Positions 31,991-45,805 of a stretch of 64,000 nucleotides of DNA are shown here, one piece after another. Made by a program: the position numbers and the translations under genes. The stretch's first letter is position 1, and every line of letters starts with the position of its first letter. Below the pieces are notes generated by a model, which had not been told where the DNA came from, made no database searches, and worked only from the letters and a program-made list of their open reading frames with translations. The stretch lies in assembly GCA_021234155.1 (NCBI GenBank), contig JAJEKV010000030.1, positions 11,714,338-11,778,337 on the forward strand, in the 5' to 3' direction. The stretch comes from Isoetes taiwanensis (lineage: Eukaryota; Streptophyta; Lycopodiopsida; Isoetales; Isoetaceae).

Positions 31991-34900
31991 TCGCTTAGCG
32001 GCACAAAGATGAAGCCAATAACCCTACTATAAATTTCTAATGCATGTATCATGGATGCATTTTGATCGGATAATATTTGGCCACTTTAAGCCATAAAATA
32101 GGCACGCTATGATTTAGGTGTAAAAGCCAATTCAAATAGGAACCTTTGTATCATTAATTTATTTGGGCACTTAAGCCATAAAATAGTATAGCATGCTATG
32201 ATTTAGCGATTACCCCATCTCAATTCAAACATAGGCATTCTACGATGCGGCGGTAGTAAGAACATTAAAAGAGAAAGAAGTATCGGCTCACTTCAAATCC
32301 ACGCGTCGTGGCCAAACTTCATGAAGCTTTTATTGAATCCTTGAATTCATAATCCACTCCAAGTTGTCCAAGCCGATAATAAACACTATCTGAGAGATAA
32401 CTAAGATCTATGATGCCAAGACTTCAATCACATATCAAAAAATGCGGGATCCGGTGGATCCGGCGTCTTCATTTCTACATAGAAAGTTGCAAACCACATA
32501 GAAAGTTGCGAGTCACCGCAAACCACATAGAAGTTTGCGAGTTTATGGTTATGCCACAATCTTTTTGAAGCCTAATCATGTATCGTAAAAGCTAGGCCTT
32601 GGGCTTCCGGACTAAGATAGACATAGAAGCCCGATGTGATAAAGACATAGAAACCGGTGTGATAATGACAAATGCAAATCTATTATGGTGCACATATCAG
32701 CCTTGGAGTATAAGCCAATGGACATTTCTCGCCAGTATTTCAACCTACTAATTGAGAATAGATCTATGAGCAAGCGGTTGCAATATCATTAAATGCATCC
32801 TCTCCTTTTACTCCGTCCATAATAATGGCTTTTCGGATATTCTAAATGTTGTCGATATGGCCAAGGGCTAATTAAATGTGTCCTAAGCCTAGCCCTAAAT
32901 GTCATGTGGATTAGCCTCGCCCCTTTGGGCGCGTGGAAAATGCGATTCACTGGGTAGACTTCAAATATGGTTCAGACCTACTTCATATACTCATGCACAA
33001 AGTACATTTGATGTGAATGACATACCAAAGTCATTGTAGGATGGGCAAGAAGATAATCTTTGAGAGACCCAGTAGCATCTGCATGACCTAGGGAAAAAGA
33101 CACACAAATCAGAAATAATTTAAGTAACATTCAATCTAGAATGGCTCGTTGAGCTCAGTTACTTTGAATGTTATAGGCGCACATCACCCTATCTCACTTT
33201 TGATTGTAAGTAAATAACAAACCCAAATCGTAAAGGACATAAATTTAATGGCTTTACGTTTACGCATCCTGCTTTTAAATTGATGTTTGAAATGTACATG
33301 GATCAACCGTCATTGAATGAAGCTCGTAAACACATTAAGTGCCACAATTTGAAAATTGGATGAGTGAGTAGAAGATTGAAATGGAGGCAATAAAATCTTT
33401 TGCATATAGATAATGAGATACTTAACATGAACAAATAGATTTGACAAATTAGCGGTGTAAAACTTCTATTTTGTTTTATTGTATCTACAACTTGTATTTA
33501 TGTGCACATGGACTCAAAATCCACATGGACTCAAACTAAGTATGGATCATCAGTCACAATCGAATATGAACTAACATGCAAGTAATAAGACATAAGAAAC
33601 ATCCAACACTATAGCCTAAAGCGTGACTTGAGTGCATCTAAGCGTAACAAAAATAAGTATGGGCTATGAAGCAAAATTTGAGTTCCTCAAAGAATTGCAA
33701 GTAGAAACCAAGAGCATCAAAGGTGTAGCCGGTTGTAGCAATTCTTGCCTAATAGAAGCCTCTAATCCAAGTGTTCCATCCATCGTGCCATGTCATTTGA
33801 AAAATTGCGGACATCCGGTAAATTTGGGGCAGATCTGAGAGTGCGTCATATGCTTATAATGCTTTGGGGAGAGACAATTATTGCATGCAATAGAGATGAA
33901 ATAAAGGCGCAATTAACTTAGTCGAGGAAAGTGATGTCGAAAGTGATGCTTCCACAGGCACATGAGGATGTCTATGAAATTTGCTCTCTCTAAAAAAGCA
34001 TCAGATTTACAATCTGATTTAGAAAAACAACTTACATAGAACATGTTGTAAACTTGATCTCATCAAGGCATCCAACGAGAGAATGCACGTTTTGAAACAT
34101 ATAAATGGTCATGTAAAGAAATGGGAAAGTTTAAAACTTCTACGATTCAGCCATACGAGAGATTCGGATCTTGAGGGTGTTGGATTTTTTTACATTTTAT
34201 GAAGGAAAGAAGGCAAATCGGGCATGAGCGGCGTGACCTCGATATTTTAGCCATATCTCAACATAGCTCCTTGCCACATACCTTTTAGAATCCGATTGGA
34301 CAAATACCTCACGGGCTTGTCAATTTTTGTTGCAAACATGGAGTTTCTCGATCGAGAGAGCTTGCATATAGATCCTCCATAAATAATAATATTGATAAAT
34401 CTTAAAAATGTTTGGGAACCCATGTTGATATGCCTTATTCCTTCAATAAGATGCATGGATTTGCTTGTGCAATTAATATATTGTAGAGCGTACAAATAGC
34501 TAGCATTATCTACAACATCAACTCAAACATCGGATGCATTCACATGTATAAAGAACTTCTCTTGCATGAATCAAAGATCGTACCTGCTCAAAGCAAAAAT
34601 ATGCACCCAAGCGGGACCGTGTAAGCATGCAATCCGTTAAGCATGCATCCCTATATGAGCGAGCACATGAAACATGGAACAAAAAAAAACCCATCAAAGG
34701 AAAAATTTGTGCAAGAATATTTGAAGTCTATATAACGTCTACTGCAATAAGGAGGGCATAAATGTTAGGCAATGCAATTGCTAAAAGGCCCAGCCGGACA
34801 TAAAATGTCGAAATGGCGTAAAATCAAGCGAGAAAAATTTGTATGCGATGAAATCAACATCGAACTTTAGATAATGCATCATTGTTTGAGGTCAAATGTG

Positions 34901-36523
34901 AGAAATGTGATAGTTTACTGTAGTGACACTCGGGGATCCGGGCATTAGTTACAAAATACTTTCCTCTTGTTCGAGAACTACAAGCGCACTTTCGGACGTC
35001 CATAATAAGCTCTTGTTGAATGCTCACAATATTTAGATAGTAAGGACTCTCAAGATTCTTGGACTCTCAATATTTAGATAGTAATAAGGATAAAATCTAT
35101 TTCTTTGAGAGCATTTATAACATGTGTTAATATTACCTCAAGTTCCCGCCACCCAAAATGAGAAAACCATTTCTATTATGGTGAGGAAAAAAGGAGGACC
35201 TAACCTAAGCTATATTATTGGTGTTTTTAACATGATAATGCACAATTTTCCTATCTTAGCTTACTGGCGGGTGTGGAAATTTAAACCATAAAAGTGCCAC
35301 CGGGGCAAAAGCATAAACATAACAACCGATAGGATACACTCATTATTTACCTCAATTCGAAAATTTGAAGGCCATTCTAGTCCCTCCTTTACTCTCTGCA
35401 CAACTTTGTGATTCCATGCAATGGGGGACGGATCCTTGAAATTAATGGCTCGTTTAAGGAGATGAATACTACAAACTATATGCTTCTAAACACGGAGAAC
35501 TGCGTGCCATGACAGAAGACCGAAACTCTTCATGCAACTAAGGAAGCATTTAAATTCTGCATTGGCCATAGCGAGTTTGAAAGAACACGAAAGCGACATA
35601 ACAAAAGTGAACTATTTAGCTCCAAGGAAAAAGAAATAAAAAGCCACCATGAATTCACTTTGCTTAATCATCGATGCAAAAGCCCTAAAAGAATGGATCC
35701 GAAAACCTAAGAAAAGGGATATAGGCGAAACTTGAATCTGAGCGCGAAGCCCAAAGATCTACACGGAGCTTTGGCCAAAGCGACTTCGAACTCCATATAC
35801 GCATCCATCAACAAAAATCTTTGCATGCCGGGCCGACTTACATCGACCAATCCATCCACCCTTTCTTTCTAATTGGGTTGGATCAACAATATGCATGCCC
35901 TCTGCAATCACACCCCATTTCGATTGCCAAAAAAAGTTTTTCGATTTTGGGAAATCGGGAAAATTTTTCGGATAAGAACCCCAAAGCGTAAAATCATCTG
36001 AAGGGAATTTCTTGATTTTTGGAAAGGAAATTTATTCCGGCATCTAAACTCTCAAAAAACCTTAGAAAAATAACATAAAAATATTCCAAAAACATTTTCC
36101 ACCAAGCCGGAAAATCCCAAATTAACAAGATTGATACATTGTAGTGACACTATATCACAGTTTACCTAATTTAGAAATCACACACATGTAGGTGATTATA
36201 TTATACACGGGCATATACATAGACAACTTCTATTTCTTCTTTTAATATAATACACACTTATAATTATCGCACTGTTCACTACAAACTCATTCTAATCATA
36301 TTAACTTCTGTCTATATGTCTATTATGCTCTCCCTTCACTTTATAGTTTGTTTTATTACAGTCTGCCCTAATTTAATTTTGCATTAGAATTTTTTCCTTA
36401 TTTCATTACGGTATTAACAACTCATACATTGCTATCCTCATTGTTTTACATGCGCATCACATTTATACCATCGTTTAATACAATTATATATATTGCACTA
36501 TATCTCACATTTTTACATATACA
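31991..36523. other. Repeat-rich intergenic DNA without recognisable genes
   Basis: Short internal repeats: TTAAGCCATAAAATAG near 32092 and 32171; three ACATAGAA(A/G)TTTGC-like units at 32475-32540; GTGACACT and other scattered motifs. The region 35905-36135 is a diverged copy of 625-790. No open frame here shows a family motif. Confidence 0.45.
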
Positions 36524-36563
36524 AGAAATTTATCGCGGCGGCCAAGCCGCCGCGAACATTTCT
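36524..36563 (-). repeat. Element terminus with perfect GC hairpin
   Basis: CGCGGCGGC / GCCGCCGCG form a 9-bp perfect stem with a 3-base loop, flanked by CAAGAAATTTAT on one side and AACATTT on the other. In reverse it closely matches the right end (about 48471-48511) of the insertion in the Copia element, and more loosely 1150-1190. It is thus the end of a second member of that family. Confidence 0.7.
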
Positions 36564-36568
36564 CTTCC

Positions 36569-38149
36569 ATACAGAACCTATGGATTTGAACTTATTATTA
36601 ACGCCTGATGTTTGATAAGTCAATGCTTGATTGATTTTGGATTGGAAATCTTGAACACTCGAACCTGCAATTTCACCTTGTGCTCAAATAATATAGAGTC
36701 AACCTTTGGTCTAGTTATCATTGCTTAGTCTAGAACGCTAAAGGGGTTCAAGTCCAATTTCTAGGACCCCAACTTTTTGTTTCTTTTATCTAAATATATA
36801 AACTTTTGCCTAATAATTGGTGTTATTAACTTGCAATTTTTTTTCCCTAAACGAACACTTGGGGGTATTACTCATTCTATTTGGGGATATTACCTTTCCA
36901 ATTTTTTGTCCCTAAATGAACACTTGGGGATATTACTCATTGTATTTCCCTTCGATCTTCCTCAATCAATAAAAAGGTATGACATACAGTAAGAAAACAC
37001 TGTGGACATTTTTTTTTATCCTCCTATTGCGAATCTGTGGCTTTTTGAATGGATCTGAAGTAGGTAGGTTAATGTTCTTTTAATGAGTTACAAAGGAAGC
37101 TGCGAAACTGTAGAGGAGAGGCCTTAACCCATTTGCAGGATATGTTGCATTTTGCCTTGTATCTATTGCAGTGTGTTGCCGAAATTGATCAGCTAATTTG
37201 CAGCTCTGTTGCTCTGGCAGCGAATCTAACGGCTGGCAGTCCACCTGGTCTGAGATTTTAGTTCCAATTCTAGATCCATTTCTATCAGGCCTTGAACGAT
37301 CGGGCTTTAGAAATATATCAAGGAAGCCTCTGCATCGGGCTTTTGGTGGCAGGACCAGATTATTCAACCTGGTAAACGAACTATACTACAATCTTTCTTG
37401 TTACAATCGCGAAGGTTATTGACGGACATCGCAAACCTGCAAAAAAAATACCCAACAGATCCTCTGTTTATCTATGGAAGATGCCCTGTTTTCAAAGCAA
37501 TGCTGAGACGCGATGTGTCCAGAGCCCCTGCTTGCCAAAGGGTGATGCCGAAGCAAGGCAGATCGTCTGCAGGGAAAGAAGCTTATGAAGTGAAGCCGGA
37601 AAAAAGCTCTGCATGGAAAGAAGCTTTGGTGCAGCCGTCAAATCCGATGGCATACCCCTCCCCCAAATCTGTTTTTCACGATTTGTTTTATTTTTTATAA
37701 AGCCCTATTTTTTCCTCAGAAAGCTACGTGCCATCTTTAGGGGAAGCATCAACAAAGAATATGCCAAAAGCATATTTGTAGGAGAATTATATATGTTAGA
37801 TACTTTAACGTTAATTACGCATAGACGTGCTTTATCATTTGTTATTCATAGCTCTCGTTATTCGTTCAATAGTTTGTATATAAGACATACATAATTATAT
37901 TTCCCATTCTATTATATTTAACACTGCATTCACTCTACACTTTATTATATCAATATTTTCGTTCCACTATATTTTGAAATACGTTTCTTCTTTTGACTAT
38001 CCCCCATCTTTCCAGATGCACACTGTCTATTTCAACCATACTTTACTTTCACATGTGCACACCTATATTCATTAGTTATATCTATACATTTATCAGACAT
38101 ATAAAGATTCTTATATTTACATCGCATGGATATATCTCATAGAGGCATT
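36569..38149. other. Non-genic DNA with a short tandem repeat
   Basis: CCCTAAACGAACACTTGGGG near 36846 recurs near 36912 (about 66-bp period), each followed by TATTACTCATT. Overlapping frames of 95, 74, 100 and 93 codons at 37080-37894 show no recognisable domain. Confidence 0.4.
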
Positions 38150-40800
38150 CTATGGGGTACAGTTAAATTGATGCCGCCTGGGTCACTGTCCACTGGTGCT
38201 ATGGCCATGAGATCTTCCTGTATCACAGAAGGCCAGTTGTGACTACTGTGTCGACGGCAGAAGCATCGAAAGCATGCCTGGTGCTTCTTGAGCCTGTTAT
38301 ATAATGATGATTGAGCAGGTCCTGGACTCTTGCTTGAAGTAGAAGTAGTGTTGAAGGTTGGGAATAAGGAGTGGTAAGGTATCCTTATTTTGGATCGATA
38401 GTCGAGAGAATTGGGTATGACGATGTTTGTTATCCGATTGAATCACTGGAGTTAATAATTATGAGGATTGACTTATCATGGGGTTTATATATTGCCATGC
38501 AACGTAGAAGGAGAATAGATATAGCACCATGCAGGTGAGGGAGAAGTGGTATATGATTATCTGCCATAGATCACATTTGCGAAGTACTATAGTAATGTGG
38601 AAACTGGATTATAAGTACCCAGCTTATGAAAGGAAGATCACTTTAGAAGTGTAGGTTTCGACAATGGTGGTGAAGGTATAGAATCTTGACCCAATATTAT
38701 ATAGCTATTGCTACTTGAATCGAGGTATGATTCACGGAAAGGTAGAGGATAATGGAATATGAGGACGCGGATTTATTATAGGTTATAAAATTACGGATAA
38801 GTTGCATTTGTTGAAGAGGCTGTGTTCCTAAGGCGTGCAATAAAGATGCAAGGGTATGCCCGGGTAAGAGACCACGTAGCCATGTGGATACGCTTAATGA
38901 TGTTGGTCAAATGCATGGCCATCATGCATAGTACAAGTTAAGGAAATGGGCGCATCATATCTCTGTTGGGAGCATCGAGACACCGAATAAAAGAGTGGAC
39001 AATAGTGTGGAACGTAGTTTCCACACAAGGTCAAGAGAGTCAAGGTCGAACTGAACGAAGGCGGGATTAAGCATTCTATAAGACCGTTGGAAAGGAAGAC
39101 GACAATTGCTGGCAGAAGGTGCAATCGTCTGAAAGCTGCAAGGTATGTTGGAGCTTTGGTGAAGCTATACTATGAAGGGAAGTTGACCTCCAACTAATCA
39201 TACATTAGGGAGGCACGTAATGTACCCACACGACAAGTGTGAGACAAGAGGAGCTTGAAAGTTGGTGTAAACAATGTTTCTGAAGGGGACATTTTGAATA
39301 GTCCAAAGTCTGGAGTATGAACAAGGTAGGTGCCCAATGAACATCTCACCAAGGAAATTGTGCTCTGGATTTGGTATCGTGTGTGTATCGCGAGGAATAG
39401 CTCCATGTTGGTATATGCATACTAGGACCATTTAATGGTAAAAGATAACAAGAAAAGGAAAGGGTGTATAATAGAACTTTTAGTTCACAGTCCATATGAA
39501 TACGGAAGTAATGAAGATAAGGGTTCCTACACTAGACGTTAAACATGTCCACTAGGAATTTAGGGTGGCATCTCTCCCTGTGGAATTTGTGACTAAAGCT
39601 TGAGGATGAATGCAAACTAAGGTTAGAGAGTCTAAAAAGTGTGGTGTCAAAACCCCAATATGTATATGGTATAAGATAAAGAGTTCAGGAAATACATTTG
39701 CGGCAAGTATGAACATAGCTAGGTGGCTATGTGAAAGAATCACTTATAAGTCTAGACGTAGGGTTGGCTCCACATGTTACTATATCACATAATTACATGA
39801 TAGTGATTGTGTATGTTGGAAGGATTTCAAGGATGTCGACTGTGACATTCAGACGTATGTTATAGTGGAAGACAATAGGATATTCGTGCAAGACGAACGT
39901 AATGTTACAGGATAAGGTCTAAGAGCAAGCATAATGATATGCTTGTACATGAAGGTATTGGGTTCGATATGATGTAGCAGAGATAAGCATTCAAGTTATC
40001 CCAATGGTTGGAGTCGACTATCTTAGATACATCATACTAAGGGATATGAAAAGAGTTTAAATCAGGGAAAATAACTAGAGTAAGTCTAACATACACGGTG
40101 ATGTTACATTCAAGAACATGTCGCGGATGGTTGGAATGTTGTTGGAATAACCGATAATGAGAGGTTAACTACTCAAATGTTCTAAATACCAATGAATTAA
40201 TTTAGTGTTATAAGCTGAGAGTATCTATTGGGTTTGGGTATGACAGGATGTATGAAATATCCCGTCGAATGATGGGAAAGAGAAGGACGACGACTTTGCC
40301 GATCATCCCCTTAGGCTAAGCGACAAGAGGGCAAAATATAGGAATTGGAAGTCCCAATGAAAATCAAGACGAGGTGTATAGATTAGAAGGGGTGGGGGGA
40401 GCAATTGTAAACACTGAAGTAGAAGCTGTAGGATCCCTTATCTTGAGGCATAGACCTCTTATAGATTATGACTTTAAGACTAGGTTCGAACATAGGAGTT
40501 TTCTATTATGAGATCGAGAGGTTTTAATGCCTCCGTCTCATTACGACGGAGCAAAAAATAAAACGACAACATTTGAAACCGATCAAAAGTTGAAGTTGAC
40601 ATGATAACTTAAGAAAATAAGTTAATTGTGAGAAAACATGGTTGATATTGGGAACATAAAGGATATTTAGGCGAAGGAGCCTTTAGAAAAGCTCTTCAAC
40701 TGGGGTAGTAACCTTCGGAATTATGGCATAATCCCATGGGAGAATCATAATTTATGTACGAGACTAAAGTACCATAAGGCACTAAGGAAATGGTTGTACC
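38150..40800 (-). mobile_element. Decayed LTR-retrotransposon internal region (copy of 23197-24600)
   Basis: Several blocks match 23240-24590 in inverted orientation, such as ATCACTTTAGAAGTGTA near 38640 and ACAACATTTGAAACCGATCA near 40566 against more divergent partners. Relative to the LTRs, the retroelement's sense strand here is minus. No gag or pol motif remains readable. Confidence 0.4.
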
Positions 40801-40911
40801 TGGGGAAACGAAAAAAAGACAACCCTGTGCCTGTAAGGGGACAGAATCTGTTTACGGCCATGGACAAAGTTCCCCTCTGCTTTGCTACCTCCAGGAAGCA
40901 GAGATCCGATC

Positions 40912-41075
40912 AATCGTGGTATTTATCAACCACTGTCATGTTTGAACCAGCATGAAATAAAAAAAAACTCCGTGTATTTTTTCTCTCAATGTGGTTTTAA
41001 CATGACACTCGCTAAAAAATACCTCGTGTATTTTTTTTGGTTCAAACATGACAGTGGTTGATAAATACCACGATT
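40912..41075. mobile_element. MITE with perfect 38-bp TIRs and 11-bp target duplication
   Basis: Arms 40912-40949 and 41038-41075 are exact reverse complements, starting AATCGTGGTATTTATCAACC. GAGATCCGATC flanks both sides (40901-40911 and 41076-41086). An 11-bp duplication is within the range of Mutator-like elements. At 164 bp it is non-autonomous. It lies about 225 bp upstream of the LSM5 start codon and may sit in its promoter. Confidence 0.93.
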
Positions 41076-41300
41076 GAGATCCGATCACCAGGGCTCCAAT
41101 AAAGTCCACACCATCTAATCGTCCGTCCTCATGGACCCTCGAAATCCCAAAAGCCTACAGCCGTACAAGAAGAATATGTCACAATATTCTCAAATCGTGG
41201 CCCTCTATCCATCCCTCCCCACACTCCCCAAGATTGCCCTACGGGCAACCCAAAAATACCAAAAACCAGAATCTGCCGAGATCGGTTTAGCAGAAAAGTT

Positions 41301-42354
41301 ATGTCTCACAATCCGTCTCATCTCCTGCCTTCTGGTAAATCTCAGAGAAGTAGCTATTTTCCATCCGTGTTTATTGTTTTCTTACTGGTTCTCCCGCCAC
41401 TGCAGAGTTGATCGACAGATGTATTGGTTCCAAAATATGGGTTATAATGAAAGGTGATAAAGAGCTGGTGGGAACGCTGAGGGGTTTTGATGTCTATGTG
41501 AACATGGTTTTGGAGGATGTCACAGAGTTGTAAGGCTACCGGTTTTGCTTCGGCTTTCTTTTTGAGGTTTAGGGTTTTTGTTTTGACCGGAATAATAACA
41601 AAACTTTTGTTTTGTCTTACAGTGAAATAACCCCCGAAGGCAGGCGAATCACTAAATTGGACCAGATCCTTTTGAACGGGAACAATATAGCTATTGTAAG
41701 AATCCATGCCATTGTTCGTTTTATTTTTCTAAGCTGTAGAATGAATATCTTTGGTAACTGATGGCGCATGGACTTTGTATTCTTAACAAATTTGAGGGGA
41801 TGATCACATTGGAAATAGAACAAAGGCTTATTAATTCATTGGCACATTGAACCTGTGGCCTTGGTCTATCGATCTATCATTTATTTCCTGGCTTAAAGGG
41901 CACGAATGTTGAAAGACCGGGATGCTCCAAAATTGGAATACATTTTAAATTGGATGATCACAAAATGCAATATGCCAATATTTCATGTTAGCGCCCTCTA
42001 TGGTGGCCTGGTTATCCTGAAATATGCAAACGTCATACCTACCATTTCACGGTTTCCTAAGTAGCAGAGCCCCAAATTTCTGGTTGACATCTAGGAGTCT
42101 AAGGTTTACTTACTTGTCTCCTAAGGGAGAGGGGAATTTGGGAATATGAAACATAAACTGTATTGGGAAAACATAAACTGTATGGGACCTAGCATTATGC
42201 TTTTTGCTCCTAGCTTTAGCAGCAAATGCTGAAGACTACGTGGTGTCGGTGTTGGGTTATAATTGCATGGCTCTATCTCTCTCTATTTTTGTTATAAAAA
42301 TTCTAATGCAGTTGTGGCTCGTTTCAGCTTGTTCCTGGTGGTGGCCCAGAATAA
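41301..42354 (+). CDS. LSM5: U6 snRNA-associated Sm-like protein LSm5
   Basis: Four exons: 41301-41334, 41406-41529, 41623-41695 and 42328-42354, all with GT-AG introns and matching phases, encode 85 residues, as expected for LSm5. The protein starts [11 protein letters not shown] and contains Sm1 ([33 protein letters not shown]) and Sm2 ([13 protein letters not shown]), ending LVPGGGPE. LSm5 is part of the LSm1-7 ring in cytoplasmic mRNA decay and the LSm2-8 ring that binds the U6 snRNA 3' end; in Arabidopsis it is SAD1. The 34-base first exon is typical of how short the N-terminus is. The longer open frame from 41131 is 5' leader. No defect seen. Confidence 0.96.
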
Positions 42355-42596
42355 CAGGTGGCATGATGTAAATTCAAAGTTCTGTGCAAATAGTATATGC
42401 TAATGCTTCAACGCTGCGTAAATATACAACCGTCACAAGTATGCACAGGGCAAAAATATGTTCGTTTAATCTGAATTCACTGTAAGCACAGGGCATTCCT
42501 TTTGCAAAATACTTTTGCATATGTATTCCTCATTTTGCATTACAGTTAGTCTGAATGCATGTAAACAAAATGAGGAAAGATATATCAGAAAAGTAT
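42355..42596 (+). other. LSM5 3' flank
   Basis: Probable 3' untranslated region and downstream spacer. No other feature seen. Confidence 0.4.
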
Positions 42597-42712
42597 AATC
42601 TGTGCATTTTTACTGTTTAGTCTGTGCATTTGAAAAGTATAATCTGTGCATTCTTACTGCTTAATCTGTGCATTTTTACTGTTTAATTCGTGCATTTGTA
42701 CTGTTACAACTC
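42597..42712. repeat. Short tandem repeat TCTGTGCATTTTTACTG
   Basis: About five imperfect copies of (A/G)TCTGTGCATTTTTACTGTTTA, some shortened, follow the LSM5 gene. Non-coding. Confidence 0.8.
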
Positions 42713-45565
42713 AAGGTTGTTTTTTAGTTATATCGAAAGTTTTGTTTCTGTCTGAAAACTGATGTACGGGTATGATAATTTCTTTAAACTTCAGTAACAT
42801 AAGCAAATTGAACCTAATTTGTAGCTGCTACAATGAGGGCTTGCAATCCTAAACTGAAGCTGGTCTGTAATTAAAACCTTTTGACCTTATGTGTTCCCAG
42901 TGAATTTAGGAAGAGTCAAACGTAGCCTAGCCTGTTCTGCCGACTGTGATTCTTGGGCATTGCCAATGCCATTACAGGTAGGCAAATGTGGGGCACATCA
43001 TAGATTGGAATGTAATAGATCTGTTGCTAATGAAGCAACAAATCACTCATATATTTCTGGTCATGAGGTGGTGCAGAAACCACGAGGAAATTTAGTCTGT
43101 TGGATGATGCTGGTTGACGACGTAGCGATATCTGATGTTGCTGCGTGCTGCTCATGTGAAAGGAGAGTTCAGCATTAAATAATGGCCTGAAATCAGTTGA
43201 AATTTCCTAATGCTATGTCACCTGCATCACTACAAGTGTTCAACACGTTTCTGTGGATTGAAGTATGTCGCATTGTAAGGAGGGATAAAGCAAGAGTAAC
43301 ATTCTAGAAAAAGATTTCGATTGGATGGAAATGTATTCATGGAATTATGCTAATTACAAGACAAGACGTGTCCAGCCTGCTATGAGAATGGCATTCAACT
43401 ATTATATACTGACATTTCTAAGCATGAGTTCATTTGGCTTCAAAGCCAACTTCGCGTTTGTCAAAACAATCCAAGATGGCATTCCCTGCATTTTAGTCCA
43501 CAATAATTTTGAGTAGGCAAATGGCTCATCCAAGTTGACACTCCTATACATGATATCATGGACGTCGGGTACATATCATTGCACATTGGGAATATGGGAA
43601 TGAGGTCAACCATTCTCGATATATTTATTGGCTGTATTAGGCCACTTCTCATGAATCTTAACAAATGCTCATGATGAATGCGGAATGGAATGGAGTTGAG
43701 TCCTACACTCTTGCATGCACCAGTAGTTCTCGCAAATCCTAGTCATTGCTATGATGTTGTAAGGCCATTTTCGAGACCATTCTGCATAACAATTGATTCC
43801 ATAATCCAAGATCAGGTTCCTAAGGTCGGGGAGGGTGCCCCACTTTGGCACAGGGCCACTACTTCAACGCCACATCGGACTAATGTGGCCCAGGTGCATC
43901 ATTTTTTGCACTCGCCTATTGCCTCATCGCCTTGGTTCGGGATTTTTTTTGCCTATGATCGGCAGATTTCCTTCTAGATTTATACCAGCCTACCAGCTAT
44001 GAATTCCCTCTCTATTTTTGCCAGAAGTACCAAGAAAAATGCCTACTTTAGCAGGAAATCTTCCTGTTGTTTCTAAACGGCACTGTCAATTTTTATTTTC
44101 ACACGGTAGCTTATAAGGCTTCCGGTGCACATGAAGCAACTATTTGGATGTATTTACAACAAGATCTTCTCACCCCAATATGAAAAAACGTAGGCAGAAA
44201 CAAACTGTGGCTAGAAACCAAAACGCCGTCCTCCATCGTTATCCATAATCATATTACCGTAAGGACTTGGCTCTGCCCTGTGCAGCAAAGAACATTTTAG
44301 AGTCGGGCCAAAAGTCGGTGGAGAAATGGGTCGAATCAGAGAGATATAGAATGTGTCACTTTTCCAAGCGTCCACAAATTCTGAAGCTTCTGAAAAAGGG
44401 TTGAGGGTTACGGTTGTACCTGCTTCAGCGACTGCTCTGTAAAACCTTTGCCCAAAATAATGCTTCACTGTAACATTACAGAAGCTCGAGGTAAGTAGTC
44501 AGGGTTCCCATGCCGTAAGTATGCGCCAGATCGATGCTCAAAACGTAAAGCGCTTTGTAGGTATACGTACATTTCAAAGGGAAAAAAAACCCCTTCCCGC
44601 CCTCGCACCCCTTTTATATGAGGTACGTATGTGAAACCCCCCTTGGGCTTTGCAATATAAAATTGAGTGAAGAAAACAAGACAACAACTGATAGGAAAAT
44701 TTAAATCTTTCGAAGGATCAATGAGAATACATGAATAGATCCGTAAGGAGTTGAGACAACAAAAATGCCCGAACTTGTCTAAAAATCTAAGTCTAATCTT
44801 CTGGTGTATATAGTACAATGGCCTCTGCCTAAAATAGCAAAGGATCTGCCATTTGCGGATCTTCGATTACCTGATCCCGTGATCCCTGCCATGACTCGTA
44901 GAATCATTATTGCCATAATGAGTGGCACTGAAAGTTGGCAGGTCATAGATTCCTTACACCGTGGAGTCACGTGGCCGCTTCTTCTTGGTTGGCGTGACTT
45001 TAGAGTCGAATGGCGTGGATGCACGCCTTTGCCCTTGACTTTTTACGTACCTTAGGAATAGTCACGTGCTTTGGGGCACGCGGGACTCCCTCCCCCAAAA
45101 CCAAAGGAGAGGGGCGGGTTTGGGTTTCGGGTGAGGTAAATTTGCAAGCTCCCCCCGCATCATCTTGGCGACAGTGAGGTCGAACTTGATTATGGTACTC
45201 AGCAACCAGTTTTTGGCATTGTTGGAGGGCATCAGGTGTGGTCCGTCCAAGAGCTGGAGTGGTGTAATGAGAAACCCTGTTCTCACCATTTCTTCAAGAG
45301 ATTGGTGAGCAGTGGCTGGCACAAACTGGTTGTTTGTCCTTTGTAAATGCATCCACTATGCCCGTCGACTTGGAGAGGAAGAGGAAAAAGCAATAGAGGA
45401 GGAAAATGATTTGGCAATAGGGGTCGAGAGGGAAGGAGGCCAACATGCATACACATCACTCAGGAGAAAGAACAAGATGAAAAAGAGATGGAAGATGAAA
45501 ATGAGGTATGCTGCATCTTCTCATTGATTGACAAGAGTGTTGGAGATAATGCTATATATAAGCCT
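42713..45565. other. Intergenic, no recognised gene
   Basis: Several frames of 60-117 codons occur on both strands. None shows a domain I recognise. The minus frame 44468-44211 (RFYRAVAEAGTTVTLNPFSE) and minus 45352-45062 have protein-like composition and could be exon remnants, but there is no supporting splice chain. Confidence 0.35.
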
Positions 45566-45805
45566 ATAGTGGATCTGAGAGATCGCTGATTTCCTCAAGG
45601 ATGTCAAACAAGCAAAATCAAGGAATGTACAAGTGGGAAATGGAGATCTGCAGTCCATAAAAAAAAGTGGCTTGTTGCAACCGATAGATCTGCAAGGGAA
45701 CATTGTTGACATTGAAAATGTCTTATGTGTTCCTCATTTAATTAAAAATCCCATTTCAGTTAGCCAATTAGTAGATTTAGGACATTGAGTCAATTTTAAC
45801 TCTAA
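45566..45805 (+). mobile_element. Ty1/Copia fragment: end of protease, 5' of the insertion
   Basis: In frame: GNIVDIENVLCVPHLIKNPI then SVSQLVDLGH and VNFNSN, the conserved stretch between Copia protease and GAG-pre-integrase. It continues, after a 2.7-kb insertion, at 48521. One in-frame stop follows LGH. Confidence 0.75.

Noticed and set aside
37080-37894. Overlapping frames of 70-100 codons on both strands
   Set aside because: They overlap each other, show no domain and have no splice support.
41131-41457. 108-codon frame overlapping LSM5
   Set aside because: It runs through the first intron; the real protein starts at 41301 and is spliced.
42597-42712. Regular short repeats resembling an array
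   Set aside because: Imperfect tandem units without unique spacers; the genome is eukaryotic, so not CRISPR.
44211-44468. 85-codon minus frame with protein-like composition
   Set aside because: No family recognised and no neighbouring exons; mentioned only in the gap entry.
45312-45527. Charged 71-codon frame rich in Glu and Lys
   Set aside because: Low-complexity purine-rich sequence, no supporting context.
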